The notes: generated by a model from the letters alone, not told the origin. Positions 33,105-45,405 are shown, numbered from the stretch's first letter. The stretch is 64,000 nt of DNA from Psococerastis gibbosa (GCA_963971405.1 OZ020488.1:1302001-1366000); one strand, 5' to 3'. Translations and numbers: made by a program.

Positions 33105-35257
33105 CTTGGAGACTGCTCCTGTGAATAAGGAAGTCGTGCTCTTGCCGAACCAGGCTTTTCAACCAGGATGACCATATTCTTTCTATATAAATCTTCTTTT
33201 TATATAATTCTTCTTATATAATTTACTATTCTAGTTGTAGAGGGCTTCTAAATACGTAACATCATAGGGTAATTCAAATTTTTGCTACATTGCGCTTGGG
33301 CTATCAATTTTTATTATGTGAAATTTTAGTTGGCAGTAATTTTCATGAATTAATTACTATACCAATAAATTAAAAGGCTGGCTGCTGATATTGCCTTCCC
33401 CTTGATCACTCCAAAATTGGTCGGTTTCAATTTTTTATTTAGTTCAATAATAATTAAGTCATAACGATTTGGTGAGTTGAATTAGTACAGCACTATTTCA
33501 TACTATACAATAGTACTACAAGACATTTTTTTTAGTTTTCGTTTGTGGGTTTTCCCAGAAACTGATGGGTGACAGAAATTTACCAAATTGTCATGTTCAT
33601 GTATTTTTTATTTGAATTATTATTTATTATTATAACAACAAAAATGAAAAACCCCTTATTCTATAGTAGTATGGTGTACGAAATAGTCATCTGCCAATTG
33701 AATAGACCAAATCTTAATAACTTAAGTCTGATCTTGAATAACAAATATAAACCAACCTATTTTGGGGTGACACAGTGGTGGCCAATGGCAACTATAAGCT
33801 ATCTTTTCAACGCTGTAGATTTCCCAGTTTTGATTCCCCTGACGTTATAGTCCATTTTCGCCCATTTTAAACAGAAAGAAATAGAAACCATATCGCATAG
33901 AATCAACTGCTTGAGAAAACAGCAATTTCATTTTTAGCCAGAATAACCTGTTTTCACAGCACAGCCGAGCTTTTTGCTTGGTCTCCTGGTACTACCCTAT
34001 GATATCATGTATGAAATAGTCTTCTGCAACTGAAACTAAATATATTTTATTAACATGTAGGCCTATAGTAAAATAGATCAAATTAAAAACGAAGAGATTT
34101 TGCGTGATCCAGGGGTTGGCAAGTAATTTAAATAAATAAATTTTCTACGGACCATATCCTCCCAAATAAAAATAAAAAGTCACTTACCGTAAGTTAATTT
34201 ATTAAAATCTTAAAAAAATGGGAAAACAAATTCCAGGTATTTAAAAAAATGCCTGTAGTGAGATCCTTTATAGTTTTTTCACGAGGAATGAAGGTGTAAT
34301 GGCAAGCAAAATTATGAAGAAACAACAGAAATATATCGGCAAGTAACATTTTGTGACTGGCTAGGCCAAGAACGAGAACTATACGATATCCGCCGACGAT
34401 AACGACCATCAATACAAAGATATAACGATATCAATATTGGTAAGTAAATCACTCGGGCTAATTCCATACGGACACTTAAGTCAGGGCCGTGCGGCTCCAA
34501 GAGGCACGTCTATGAGACGCCAAATTTACATTGTTTATATATTTGTCACTAAAAGCTGAAGATAAATTTATCTGCGGCTTCACCGTGATATAGTATATGA
34601 GCCTCTCTTTTATTTCGTTCCATAATGACATCGGAAAACTTTGAAAAACACAGTGTTCCCAGTCTCCATACGGGCTAAAGACTGACAGAATCAAAAAAAG
34701 GCTCTAAAGTTTCGTGCGGCTTCGCTGCGCTTTGAATAGTGTTAAATGTAGCTTACTGTTAAAATAAAAATATTTTTAACAGTAGTCATTCTACGAAAAA
34801 AAACATGGGTTTTGCCTTGATTTATTATACTGCATGCAATAATTTTATAATTTACTGTATGTAAGTTATATTGCTCCCTTTCGGAAAGGGGCGCGATTTC
34901 AAAGACTTGCCTCATGCTGAGAAAATTGACCGCACGGCCATCGTTAGGTAGTTCCCACAATTAGGGCGGCTCCCCCCTTTTGTAAGTAAACCAATGGTAA
35001 CTGGAATCCGAAAGGGGATTTTTCATTATAATTTCTTCCTTTTTGCCTGGCGAATGACTACAGTATATAGGTTCGGATTCCTGCACTTGCCTTAGGTTTA
35101 TATCATTGCTTGAAAGTCTCCTCGGTAAGGAATACGGCACCGCCTTGTATTGAAAGATATCGGGGTCGTCTAGTATTCCTTCCCCAGACTTCCAAGCGAT
35201 GGTATGACCTGCCCTTCCATTGGTTGTAACAATAGGTTGCCAAGTACTTCTGACAGT
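33105..35257. other. Stretch downstream of the KLF exon; may include its 3' UTR
   Basis: No open frame with a motif. The part next to 35,257 would be 3' untranslated sequence of the minus-strand KLF transcript. Minus-strand AATAAA occurs at about 34,821-34,826 and 34,198-34,203, so the transcript could end there, but this cannot be fixed from sequence alone. Confidence 0.35.
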
Positions 35258-35448
35258 TTACTTGGAGTGTTTGGGCTGGTGTCTCTTCATGTGTAGCGCC
35301 AGATGGTCGGACCTCGCGAAGGACCGTTCACAGACGACGCATTTGAATGGCTTGGCTCCCGTGTGTTTTCTGTAGTGCCGCGTGAGCTCGTCCGATCTAG
35401 CAAAACGCCACTCACACTCCGGCCAGATACACTTGTACGGTTTCTCTC
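35258..35448 (-). CDS. Terminal exon of a Kruppel-like factor (zinc fingers 2 and 3)
   Basis: On the minus strand a pyrimidine-rich tract ending TTTTTGTTTCAG (AG at 35,449-35,450) precedes an exon that opens in the second base of a Gly codon, giving (G)EKPYKC, and ends with TAA. The 62 residues contain two C2H2 fingers. Finger 2 has C-x4-C-x12-H-x3-H with helix RSDELTR. Finger 3 has C-x2-C-x12-H-x3-H with helix RSDHLAL. They are joined by the linker TGAKPF, and a six-residue tail (QPKHSK) follows. This spacing, the helices and the LHMKRH end are diagnostic of the KLF family, nuclear activators or repressors that bind GC/CACCC boxes. The intron splitting the first inter-finger linker is the usual KLF arrangement. 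Finger 1 and the regulatory N terminus must be in exons at higher coordinates and were not found in the window. The exact KLF subgroup cannot be told from two fingers. Confidence 0.93.
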
Positions 35449-38400
35449 CTGAAACAAAAAGACACCCATGTTAATATTATGGAGTTTATATGAATTGTAA
35501 TAGCCTGCTATAAAGCATAAAAGAGGGGATGGAGAACTTGAGACTACTTGCGCTCTGGAGCAGTTCTCTAATCCCGGGACGTGCATTATCTGAAGTTTAT
35601 CACAAGATAATGCCATTGGTAAGCACTCAATTTACGGGACTGCGGGGATACTCGAACCGTAAGTTGTAGTCATTGTCGATCTTGTTGGTTATCAAGCCCA
35701 TGGTCTTTTTATTATTTATTTATTTTTATTTTCTTTCGGTGTAAAGCAAGTCTGTCGATTAGTATAGCTTGATGGATAGTGAGTCATGAGTGGGTAGCGG
35801 GTAGGTATATGAAAACATTATAATTCCCATGGATAGCTAAGTTTTCCTTCAGATCCGCTTTTACTGTTGATGGGGGGCCAATGGGGCACCATTTTGTTGC
35901 TGATCGGGTACAGTATTTTTCTTAGGGAGTCCCCAGGGAGAAACATTTTTAAATGCAGCACATTAACAAAAAGGATCCTTCATCAGCCAATCTTCCTTAA
36001 CAGATGGATGCTCCTGTTGCCATAGTGGCAAATCGGCCTTTGGCCTAGTTAGGCAAAGACAAAATATGGACAATAGGAACAAGGCATGTTGTCACTAGTT
36101 TTCTAATGTAATACAATTAAATATTGTACTACAAGTATTATACAAGCAAGTGAAGCAGCGAGTAATGCCGCGGGGCCTATAAGGATGAGGCACGCCACCT
36201 GTGCCGGATTTGCATACTTGTAATTTTAAAATTTCACGTCTTAGGTAGGCAGAAGCGTTAAGATATAGAGGCAGTGGTGATCGAAATTTAAAGATAACAT
36301 TTATTTTAATCATTACCTATTTCAGGACATCCATTCTAAAAACTAGTTTGCCACAATGTTTGGCTAGGTGGGTCGTGAAGATCACTATCCAGGGTGTCTT
36401 GCCAGCTCTAGATAGATAAAAGGTCATAGAAGGGATATGATTTAATCTATCAAGGAAACTACAGGAATCAGCTACAGGCTATAGAACCATTGAGTTGCTG
36501 ACCAGAACGTCGCAAACAGCAGCAGTGGTCCACCAGTCCTCGGGCGTTCAATCTAACCCTCCTGCCTTCATTCATTAATTTGAAATATAAAACATTCCGA
36601 TAAGTTCGCCACTCCTGTTATTTTGGTAGCAATAGTGCTCTGTATTTTTAATATCATTCACGGGTTTGAGATAAAAAATTACAGTTTGAATTGTAATGGA
36701 AAATAAATATAAATGATAAATCCTTGTGACACCCCATACCAGGTAAGCCGTGTGCCTTGTAGCAAGCAACGGGACCACAACAGGTTGTTTTACACCTGAA
36801 ACCACATTCAAAGAAATTACCTATCGAAGAGAGGAAATTACTCTACAGAACACAATCATCAATTTCAGACTAATAAACCTCCATCAAGCTGCTACGTTAG
36901 AGATTATAATGAATAGGGAAAAGTAGGAGGCTGAAGTAGCCTAAAATAAACAATAATTAACAAATCTAAATCAATTTCGGGACCGATTACCTTTGAACAT
37001 GGAACGGTAAAATGGGAAAGGCTGGCTCTAGGTTGGCGGCTAATTATACCTAACTGGCATGCCATACCTGCTACCTCTCTCAGTGGGGTGTCTCTAGGTA
37101 AACCATATGGAGTTGCAATAGTTTGCTGGCCTCAAACTGTGAGAGGTGACTGGGTCCATGACCTACCACCAGACCTAGCAGGCCCTATCGCAGTTAAGGA
37201 ACAATTGGACCCCATAGTCCGTTTTTTCACTTTGATTAAATATCGAACGAACTGCTATAAAAAGGTCTCATTGCTTACAAGAATTATGTTCTTCTACATT
37301 TTGATGTATATTATGTGACTGTCACTAAGACCATATTAAAAAAACGCATGTTGGATGCTGACTTTAGCAACATCCTAAAGTTAAGTCCAGGAAAGGGCTC
37401 ATTTTCAAAAAAGCCATTTTACGATTTTCTTGTGTATCTCTCTTAAAAAGTGAAACAGTAACAGCTCCACAGCTACAGTATTGGCGTAGGCCTTGTGACC
37501 TATTGTGACTCCTGGAGAGAATTCCTACGACCTTGTTTCTCTTTTTCCTTATATTTTGCAGGAATTTGATCTTCTTAAGGGTACTTCAGGTAGCTAAGTC
37601 CTCATTTTGCGCCGTTTTGCGAAGCCACTAAACAACCACCTCACACAATTGCAAAACACCATCAGACAAGCAAGTGCATGCTTTCTGACAGGCTTAGGCA
37701 ATCTAACATGCATGCACGGCCATTGAACATAGCGGAAATGGGGGAACAGTGTTGTAATCGGTCGGGCTGCAGGCTGCTGCAAGTCAATACTTCCAACAAG
37801 AAACCCTGTGTTGCTTTAAGCAACTGCGTTGAATTTGACTTTGTTGCAATGCTAGAATTTCGTAATTTTTACTTTCTCACGTACGCCCCGTACGTGAGAA
37901 AGTCTGCTAGCTTTTTAACGATATAGAGGGCCTTAACCCACAGTTACTCTGTACCTTATTGTCGGTAGTGCCTAGGCACACTTTTCCCTCATTATTCTTT
38001 TGTAGGGCCATGTTTTACCTTGTGCCGCATGTGGCCGCACGCCCGGCATTTCGTTCTACCCAATCAACTACAGACAATAGTTCCTTTTTGTAGTCAACTG
38101 TTTTGCATCTAGTTAGACAAATTTTATTTCTTTACAGAAGGAAGTTGACTCTTCTTGTCCACAATATGGAACAAGGTTTTGTGTGTTTTCATGGTACTGT
38201 TGTACGTACCTAGGTGATTGCCGTTCATATGTTGTACCATAGAGTCGACAGTAGGCATTAATTGTTAGTTCTAAAGAGTAAAGACATTGCAACTTGCAAG
38301 TGGTATTAGGTATAGTCCGGTATTCTAATATAGAAACATTCAAATATCACTTGTAGATTGTAATTTTTTTTTCATTTTCACCTTTCATATCTGTTTGATC

Positions 38401-38840
38401 GCACTTTTTGCCTACTTGTGCCTGGCTGCATACCAAAGCAGAAAGCTTGAATTAAACGACTAGTATGGCAGACGAAAATAACTATAGTACTTGATGTGGA
38501 GAAAATTACTTTATTACGGGGAATAGGTATCATTTCCTCCGGCGCGAACAATGAATGGGCCGCATTGTTTTCGATACCTGTAATTTGTAGCATTACTGTG
38601 TTTGGTCGAGCTGTCTGCTTTCAATCAGCCAACAAGTCTACGGAAATGACAGAAAGGGGTGACGCCCTGTAAACCCTGTGCGCCAGCGGTTGTGTGCTCT
38701 GGGTCTATCTCTTGTCAACAGCACAACAATTCGCGAGGTCTATGGAAATAGCATGGCGTCCAGCATACGGGACCAGTATACACTATAGGCCTTGCATTTT
38801 TCCACAAATTGTATACTTTTGTAGTGCATGCGCTGCAAGT
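35449..38840. other. Probable KLF intron, no recognised exon
   Basis: If the KLF gene is intact, sequence from 35,449 upward is its last intron. I looked on the minus strand for the expected finger-1 exon (a C-x4-C finger ending in THTG before a GT donor) and did not see it. Open frames here have no motif. Confidence 0.4.
37871..37903. repeat. Perfect 15-bp palindrome with 3-base loop
   Basis: ACTTTCTCACGTACG at 37,871-37,885 pairs exactly with 37,889-37,903 around a CCC loop. No matching copy was seen elsewhere in the window. Confidence 0.9.
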
Positions 38841-38986
38841 CTTATATAAATAATCACTTTTTGTTGTATTACTATAAGCCAACCTAACTGAGTTAGGGCT
38901 ATAAAGCCCTTTCTTACGCTGAACTAGGAAGGCCCGGGACCGCCTGCTTTACATGCCCTCCAAAGCATGGCCAGAAAATGTAGCAT
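38841..38986 (-). mobile_element. SINE family 1, head-less copy
   Basis: It has the body and tail of family 1 (AAGCCAACCTAACTGAGTTA, GGAAGGCCCGGGACCGCC) but stops before the tRNA-like head, i.e. 5'-truncated. Confidence 0.75.
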
Positions 38987-39420
38987 GTATCTTGAATATT
39001 AGTGGCTTGTTGCCTATAGTAATTTTTGAGTAAGCAATTAAACAGTATTTCCCCCGGTTAATTTTAAAAACATCACTGGTCAACATGACAAAGAATTGGG
39101 GATTATTAATATTTGCAGGCACAGTATTCCCTTCGACCTGGTCGACCTTCCTACAACAACCGTAATAAACTGCATTATTATAGCACGATGTAAAGGATAT
39201 ATTGAATAGCATTTTATGCGCGGTGATCGGTATAATTTGACTCCCCCGCGCACACCTATAATGAAGACATTGATCACGGCTTTATTTGCGGCCTTGAGCT
39301 GTGCAAACTGTACCTGAACCAGCCTGCATATCCGTGTGATAGTATGGGCGCCGCAACGTCCGCGTTGCCCATTTCGTTATACACTAGCCCCATAATCTCT
39401 TTAATGAAGTCATTTTTCTA

Positions 39421-39620
39421 TAAATAAATAAATATTGACTTTTTCTGTTATTTTACTAAGCCAACCTAGCGGAGTTGGGGCTATTACACTCAACTAGGAA
39501 GACCCGGGACCACCTGCTTTAAATAGCCTCCGAAGCATGGTCTAAATGTAGCAAGTGTGGGACTCGAACCAACAACCTTTCGGGTAAGAGTTGGGGTCTG
39601 TACCACTACTCCTCATGTCT
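39421..39620 (-). mobile_element. SINE family 1, near full-length copy
   Basis: It includes the (ATAA)n tail, the core with a small internal deletion, and the complete tRNA-like head with B box (GGACTCGAACC as read on plus) and A-box region. It lies about 430 bp from the previous copy in the same orientation. Confidence 0.8.
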
Positions 39621-40494
39621 CGACATAGAGACAAAGACAACGTGGCATTTCTATAACGCTCGACATTTTTTCGGCGAGAAAACGGGAGTACCTGAAAAAC
39701 ATTGCGAGCAGATAACTGATTTAAGCCTCACAGGCTATTTATAGATATAAGATATAGAAAATACGTAGATACTTGATACTTCCAGCGGGAACACTCGTAG
39801 CTGACGATACACGCTCATATTCCTTTCAACTCTTTCTGTCACAGATCACAGTCCTTAAGAAAAAATATAATTTTCCCAATGGTCGGCCTTTTAAACTTCC
39901 GACTCCCGTCGTTGACTTTCTGCAATTTTATATAGATGTAACATGTATACCTGCTTACTTACTTACATGTAGGCTATACTACTTTCGCAAAGTGGACAAA
40001 TATGAAAAAATAAACGTTTATCTAAACCAAATCCGACTCCACGGGAGGACCATGGCCTAGCCAAGGGACCAAACAAATTTATTCCATGTACCTTTTTACC
40101 GATTAAACAAAAAATGGCTTTAAAATAACAGGAGACAGCAAGCCAATTAGTATTGTTTTGATATGGCATAAGCACAGCATGAGCGCAGTCGGCGTATATA
40201 TCTTTTTCTCACGTATTAGGTGAGATGTCTAAATAATGGGGGACTCGTTCTAGATGGCGCTATCGGCGGCTTGCTATCGCATTGTTCATTCATACGTAGA
40301 TTCATTATAGGCTGGCCATTGTTTTCATTGCATAGAGGGGAACTGTCACTGTAAATATTTGTGGTGGAGATGCTTTCGATATTACAGTGTCCACGACGCA
40401 GTTTATGAACCACCGCATTCTAGAATACATGTATACATCCCTGTTTTTTTTTTTTAGAATTCAATCAAGATACAATATATTCAACGCATCAGGC

Positions 40495-40695
40495 TCTATG
40501 CAACTCGGCGGGTCCATGTACAGAGTAAGAACAGATGACAGAAGACGGCAAGGCAGGCCATGAAATTGCAAGTGGGAGTCAAGTACAGTAGTGTGTCAAC
40601 GGCGAAACATATCGGCGGTGGCTTGCTCAAGGAAGACAAAGGACTGTGCGATGACTGAAAAGAGGTTGTGCCCACCGTGAGCTGTAGCACCGAAC
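40495..40695 (+). mobile_element. Probable LINE 3' end fragment
   Basis: It ends GTGAGCTGTAGCACCGAACAAAAA, i.e. a GAGCTGTAGC.CCGA block then an A-rich tail, like 31,270-31,320. Weak codon-like matches upstream (DDRRRQGRP) suggest the end of a LINE ORF2. No reverse transcriptase block is present. Confidence 0.35.
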
Positions 40696-40765
40696 AAAAA
40701 TTACCATTGTAGATCACATGCCTATATACTATCTCACCTCAGGTTTTTTTTCAGAATTTAATAGG

Positions 40766-40778
40766 CAACTGGAGGAGA
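40766..40778. repeat. 13-bp target duplication, left copy
   Basis: CAACTGGAGGAGA, repeated exactly at 40,992-41,004. Confidence 0.85.
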
Positions 40779-40991
40779 ATGTAACTGCAAAAGCTTTCAC
40801 GGCCGGAGTCAAATGAAGAACCAGTAGAATCCGGGCTGATGGGCCGTCTCGCTACGGAGCCACCGAGGTACAACCTTCGAAGTTTACGCAGCGCCACTGA
40901 AGATGTCGACCGCAGATGTTGACGAAACGTTTGGAAGTTCACTTTCAATTCGACCACGGCCCATCAGCCCGGATTCTACTGGTTCTTCATT
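40779..40991 (+). mobile_element. Complete 213-bp retroposed element with hammerhead-like core, copy 1
   Basis: Exactly bounded by the 13-bp direct repeat CAACTGGAGGAGA. Inside are perfect 36-bp inverted arms (40,812-40,847 and 40,956-40,991). Between them the plus strand reads CTGAAGAT, a six-pair stem GTCGAC/GTTGAC with a seven-base loop, then GAAAC. That resembles the CUGANGA-stem II-GAAA core of hammerhead ribozymes with one extra base, while the long arms would act as stem I. I did not find a convincing stem III and cleavage site, so activity is doubtful. A related copy is at 32.9 kb. The direct-repeat size fits target-primed retroposition. Penelope-type or retrozyme-type origin is inference. 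Confidence 0.6.
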
Positions 40992-41327
40992 CAACTGGAG
41001 GAGAGAGCCTTACTGGTGTAAAAAAATCAAATTCCACTGGAAATATCAAGCGTATAGCCACAAATGAGGTGCCATAATGTAGAACTAATGGTCATGTGCT
41101 TTTTGATCAATGAGACCGATCGGCCACAGTAGTACTGACCTTGATTTGTACGATATACGAACACCGAAGAATGAGGATGCTAAGTCGAAGGAGTTGCAAA
41201 ACTTTTTTTTATTGGATCTTATTGGATTTCCTGATGAAGGGACAATTTATCTGATCAATTCTCAATTTGTATTCTGCAATCTTGATGTAAACAAAATTAG
41301 CGCGCGTGTATCGGTGTACACATGTAA

Positions 41328-42590
41328 GAAGTGAAACTTCCTTATGACATCATTTTTCAAAAATGATCTACTACAATATATTTACAACTTTACAGAAATT
41401 GGTCAAGTAAAGCTAAATTAGATAAATTTTAGGCAAAAAGCTTTTATTATTATAAACATGTATACAAATAATTCAATTATTTTACCTTATTGTTGCTAAG
41501 ATTATAATAGAATTTCATTAATTATATTGTATATAGGGTGTCTGTAAGTCGGTTGTAAAGTCGGTTTACAGACGATAGTTTAACGTGACTACGCCTAAAT
41601 AACTAAATTTCGCTAACATAAGATATGGCTGGAAAGAGAAAGAAATGTGGAAAACCCCTTAAGTAAATTGAATTTTTTAAATTGATAACAACGCGGCCGA
41701 AAGAGGCCTATTTTTGTTGAAAATCGTGCGCACCCCCTGACGTTTCATACCCCCAAAGCCAAACCCCTTGCTTGATCACCACAAATATAGCATAGCCTGA
41801 AAGAGGAAGAATAGGCGAAGACATGGGTATAATTTAAATTAATATAGGCTTTCTAAATCTGCCCAAAAAATTGCTTTAAACCCGCCAATGCTATTCAAAT
41901 GGGATTGCAGGAAATGATTTTTTTCGCGTCATTTTTAACAAATTCCACTTGTTCCACAAGTTCCACTTGTGTTTAAGGGGTGAAGGGGTCATTTTTAAAT
42001 TATGTATTTATACTCGTTTGAAACCTTAATTCATTTTGCTTCTAATGAGACAGTAACAATTAATTTCGATTGAAAATTGCAGGCTGTGGAATGTTTTTAC
42101 TCTATGCATGTAATTGGAAGAGTAGCCTTTGAACCTGTTTTCCGCCGAAACACGGATGGCTTATACACTCACCTTAGCCTGAACGATGGGACGGATAGTA
42201 AACCTGAATATATGCCTGGAAAGAATGAGAAAGGTGAAAAAGAACTAAAGTAGTTTGAAGTTTTCAAATTGATATTAACACCTCCAAAAACGCGGCTGAA
42301 AAAGGCCTATTTTCGCTGAAAATCGGCAAATTTGGGCGCACCTCCTCACGTTTCCTCCCCTAAAGTCGAACCCTTTGGCCTATCACAACAAATATAGCAT
42401 GACCTGAAAGAGGAAGAATAGACGAATACATGGATATAATTTTAATTGAGATAGGCCTTCTACATCTGCCCAAAAATGAGCGTCATCCATGAGTACAGAA
42501 ATCAGGATGGCGCGTAACATTATGGCGCGTAACCGACATGGCGCGTAACAAAAATTTTCTCCCTACGTCATTAAAGAAGTTTCACTTCAA
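41328..42590. repeat. Modular repeat region, copy 1, with inverted GAAGTGAAACTTC ends
   Basis: The left edge AGAAGTGAAACTTCC and right edge AAGAAGTTTCACTTC are inverted to each other. Inside, 41,545-42,480 matches 43,946-44,840. Within it, two related modules of about 260 bp (about 41,625-41,870 and 42,205-42,475) each carry GGAAAGA, AAAAGGCCTATTT-like, CTCACGTTTC-like, CAAATATAGCAT and CTGAAAGAGGAAGAATAG blocks. No coding potential was seen. A small triple repeat of ATGGCGCGTAAC lies at about 42,510-42,550. Confidence 0.6.
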
Positions 42591-43059
42591 TAACTCTATA
42601 TAGAGCAATATAATTGAATAATGGGTACTTAGAAGAATCGTGTCAACCTGCAGAGTGCAGACTATAACAGGGCGATGGTCATGAGAGATAGTTTATTTTG
42701 GTTTTGTTTCGAAATTACAATAGTATCGCTATGATTGAGAGGGCTGGCAAACTGGGTCGTGTACAAACAAATTCCTTTCACTCTTCGTTGCGTCAGCCGT
42801 ACAACTTACAACTGTTTGGGCCGTAAAACCGAGAATTAGTTGGCTGGTCTGCAGCTATCAGGACCTTATTTAAATGTAACTCGTAACTTGAGCTCAAAGT
42901 GTTGCTCGTCGGCTAATCTGAGTGTTGCATCACAGGTTGCACATTCCTTTATTTTCATACTAATTAGAGTTTGACTGTCAGTTGAGTTTAAATTATAAAT
43001 CTGAGTCAACAGATTTCGTGCAAGAAAAGCCCTTTCGCATCAGAGCGGGGCCCGCCATT

Positions 43060-43945
43060 TTTTGTTTCTATAATATATGTAGATGCCACAGTGCTGGTTG
43101 CTTCATCAGAAGAACAACAGTTGTTATTAAATAAAATTAGTGCAGCAGGCAAATAGGCAGAAATGCGGGCATCGTGCAGAAGGCGCAAGTGATGACTGTC
43201 AGTAAAAGAGGGCAGAGAAAAATCGGAATATGGTTCTGGGCGGTGCGCCTGTAGTACAATGTAAACAATACCGGCACCTCGGATGCATGGTAAACTGTGA
43301 GTGGGAGGTGAGTCAGGAAATTCGCAGCCGCATTGAACAAGCTCGAAATGTCTTCATCAAAATCCAGAATTCTGTGCCAGAATCTGTGGCTGGACCTTCG
43401 ATTGAGAAATGTTATGTGTTCCCGTTATATATTGTATTGAGAGCTATGAGAACAAAATCAGGGCAATTGGAAAATTGAACACCGTCCTGTTACTATTACA
43501 AACGGAAACTGACATACTTCGGCCATATGATGAGGGACGGAAAGTTTCCATACATGATATGAGTTCATTCATTAGTAAAGCGTGAATTATTGTTTCAGTT
43601 GGACTTCTAATTTCGCAGATCAACCAATACATCGTGTATGCAAACCATCATTACTATCGGTATAAGCTGTAATAACTTAATGGAATACAGAAGGCGACAT
43701 CAAGCTCAAAGCAAAACAAAAGAATGGTTAGGTTAGAAGGTGACAGGCCAGGCCACAGAACCGATGGAGAGACGAGTGGGACTGTGACCCGCGAAATATG
43801 TCAGTTACGGCTTGGCATAAGCAGACAATGTACCAGGATGTCTGGGGAGCTCACTCTACTGAAGGAGAAGCATTTCAGAAGGAGATATGCATTTTTTGAT
43901 AACAAACTTGTAGTAAAACTGTGTTCATGCCCAAAAAATTGGTTG
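43060..43945 (+). mobile_element. LINE reverse transcriptase C-terminal fragment (RTE-like)
   Basis: A frame near 43,075 reads YVDATVLVASSEEQQLLLNKI, the region of the catalytic YADD box with the box changed to YVDA (quoted in two parts: YVDATVLVASSEE, then QQLLLNKI). Further on, YRHLGCMVNCEWEVSQEI and RSRIEQARNVFIKI match the post-RT block YLGs.i...g....EI..RI..A...F.K. Then KRKLTYFGHMMRDGKFP matches the later R.L.yfGHi.R block. Stops and frame changes separate them. It lies exactly between the two copies of the modular repeat. Clade assignment by motif is tentative. Confidence 0.7.
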
Positions 43946-44850
43946 TCTGTAAGTCGGCTTACGGACGATAGTTTAACGTGACAACGCCTAAATTAACTTA
44001 AACATAATTAACTAATTAACTTAAATTATATATGACTGGAAAGAGATAGAAATTTGGAAAAGCCCTCATGTAGTTTGATATTTTAAATAGATAACATTTT
44101 TGTTGAAAATCGTGAGCACCCCCTGACGTTTCACAACCCCAAAGCCAAACCCCGGCTTGATCACCACAAATATAGCATGGCCTGAAAGAAGAAGAATAGA
44201 CGAAGACATGGATATAATTTAAATTAAGATAGGCCTTCCACATCAGTCCAAAATATTGCTTTAAACCCGCCCATGCAATTCAAATGTCTCAGTTTACTAA
44301 TTTTGTGTTCCACTCGTGTTTAAGGGGTGAAGGAGGAAATTTGAAACTATGTATTTATACTCGTTTGAAACCTTAATTCATAATGCTTCTAAAGAGGTAT
44401 TAAAAATTTATTTCGGTTGAAAATTGCAGGCTGTGGAATTTTTTTTACTCTATGCATGTAAATTGAAAAGTACCCTTTGAACCTGTTTTCCTCCGAAACA
44501 CGGATGGCTTACACACTCACCTGAGCCTGAACGATGGGACGGATATTAAAACTGAAGATATATCTGGAAAGAGTAAGAAAGTTGGAAAAGAACTAAAGTA
44601 GTTTGAAGTTCTCAAATTGATAATAGCACCCCCATAAACGCGCCCGAAAAAGGCCTATTTTGGATGAAAATCGGCAAATTCGGGCCAAATTTGGGCGCAC
44701 ATCCTCACGTTTCTACCCCCCAAAGTCGAACCCCTTGCCCTATCACAACAAATATAGCATGGCCTGAAAGAAGAAGAATAGACAAAGACATGGGTATAAA
44801 TTAAATTGAGATATTTATATTGAGAAATCATCTGCCCAAAACCAGCGTTA
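43946..44850 (+). repeat. Modular repeat region, copy 2
   Basis: Direct copy of 41,545-42,480 beginning TCTGTAAGTCGG, with modules at about 44,030-44,255 and 44,560-44,840. The inverted GAAGTG ends of copy 1 are not present. Confidence 0.65.
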
Positions 44851-45399
44851 CTGACCCGCGTTCCCGATCCGCGTTACATTTTTCGTACATGCACCTAGTA
44901 TTCAAGCCGGCGCTCATCAATTTATTATTAGACGTTGTTACGTCAAAAAAAAACTATGAGCTTACTTAACAACTTCAAAATCATAAATAATCGAGTTTAT
45001 AAGTATAATTTTTCAAAATTTGTGTGTAAAGAAGTATAGTACTATAAAATAGATGAAATGCTTAAACCCGCCCCTTTTTTTAATGGCAGAGTACCCTACC
45101 TAGTACCTACTGCGCATCAGCATCGTCATTCCTCCTGAAAGGATTCCCATGTAGTTTCTATTGTAGTTTACAGCGAGAAAGAGAGAGAGAGAGGCCATTT
45201 TCTGTTTGGTTCACGGGACCTTATTAGTAAGGGGACTGCAGAAAATTCCCGAGAGAAGTAATTAATTTTGTTCGTCTCCAGGACTGACCAGCATTTCCTG
45301 CAGATCTCCAGCGCCGGGAAAACTGCCAATAATGCAAATAACTCGAGCACTAACCTTGAGCCTGCGTACACTCCATCACCCTTAATAATTTAATAACTT
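44851..45399. other. Stretch left of the Polinton, nothing recognised
   Basis: AT-rich. A GA microsatellite at about 45,176-45,192. No gene. Confidence 0.4.
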
Positions 45400-45405
45400 C
45401 ATTTC
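45400..45405. repeat. Polinton target-site duplication, left
   Basis: CATTTC, repeated exactly at 60,003-60,008. Six bases is the expected Polinton duplication length. Confidence 0.93.

Noticed and set aside
35287-35616. 109-codon minus-strand open frame overlapping the KLF exon
   Set aside because: It is in a different frame from the zinc fingers and runs across the splice acceptor into the intron.
43230-43478. Host gene suggested by an 82-codon open frame
   Set aside because: It matches the post-reverse-transcriptase block of LINE ORF2 proteins and is preceded by a degenerate catalytic box.
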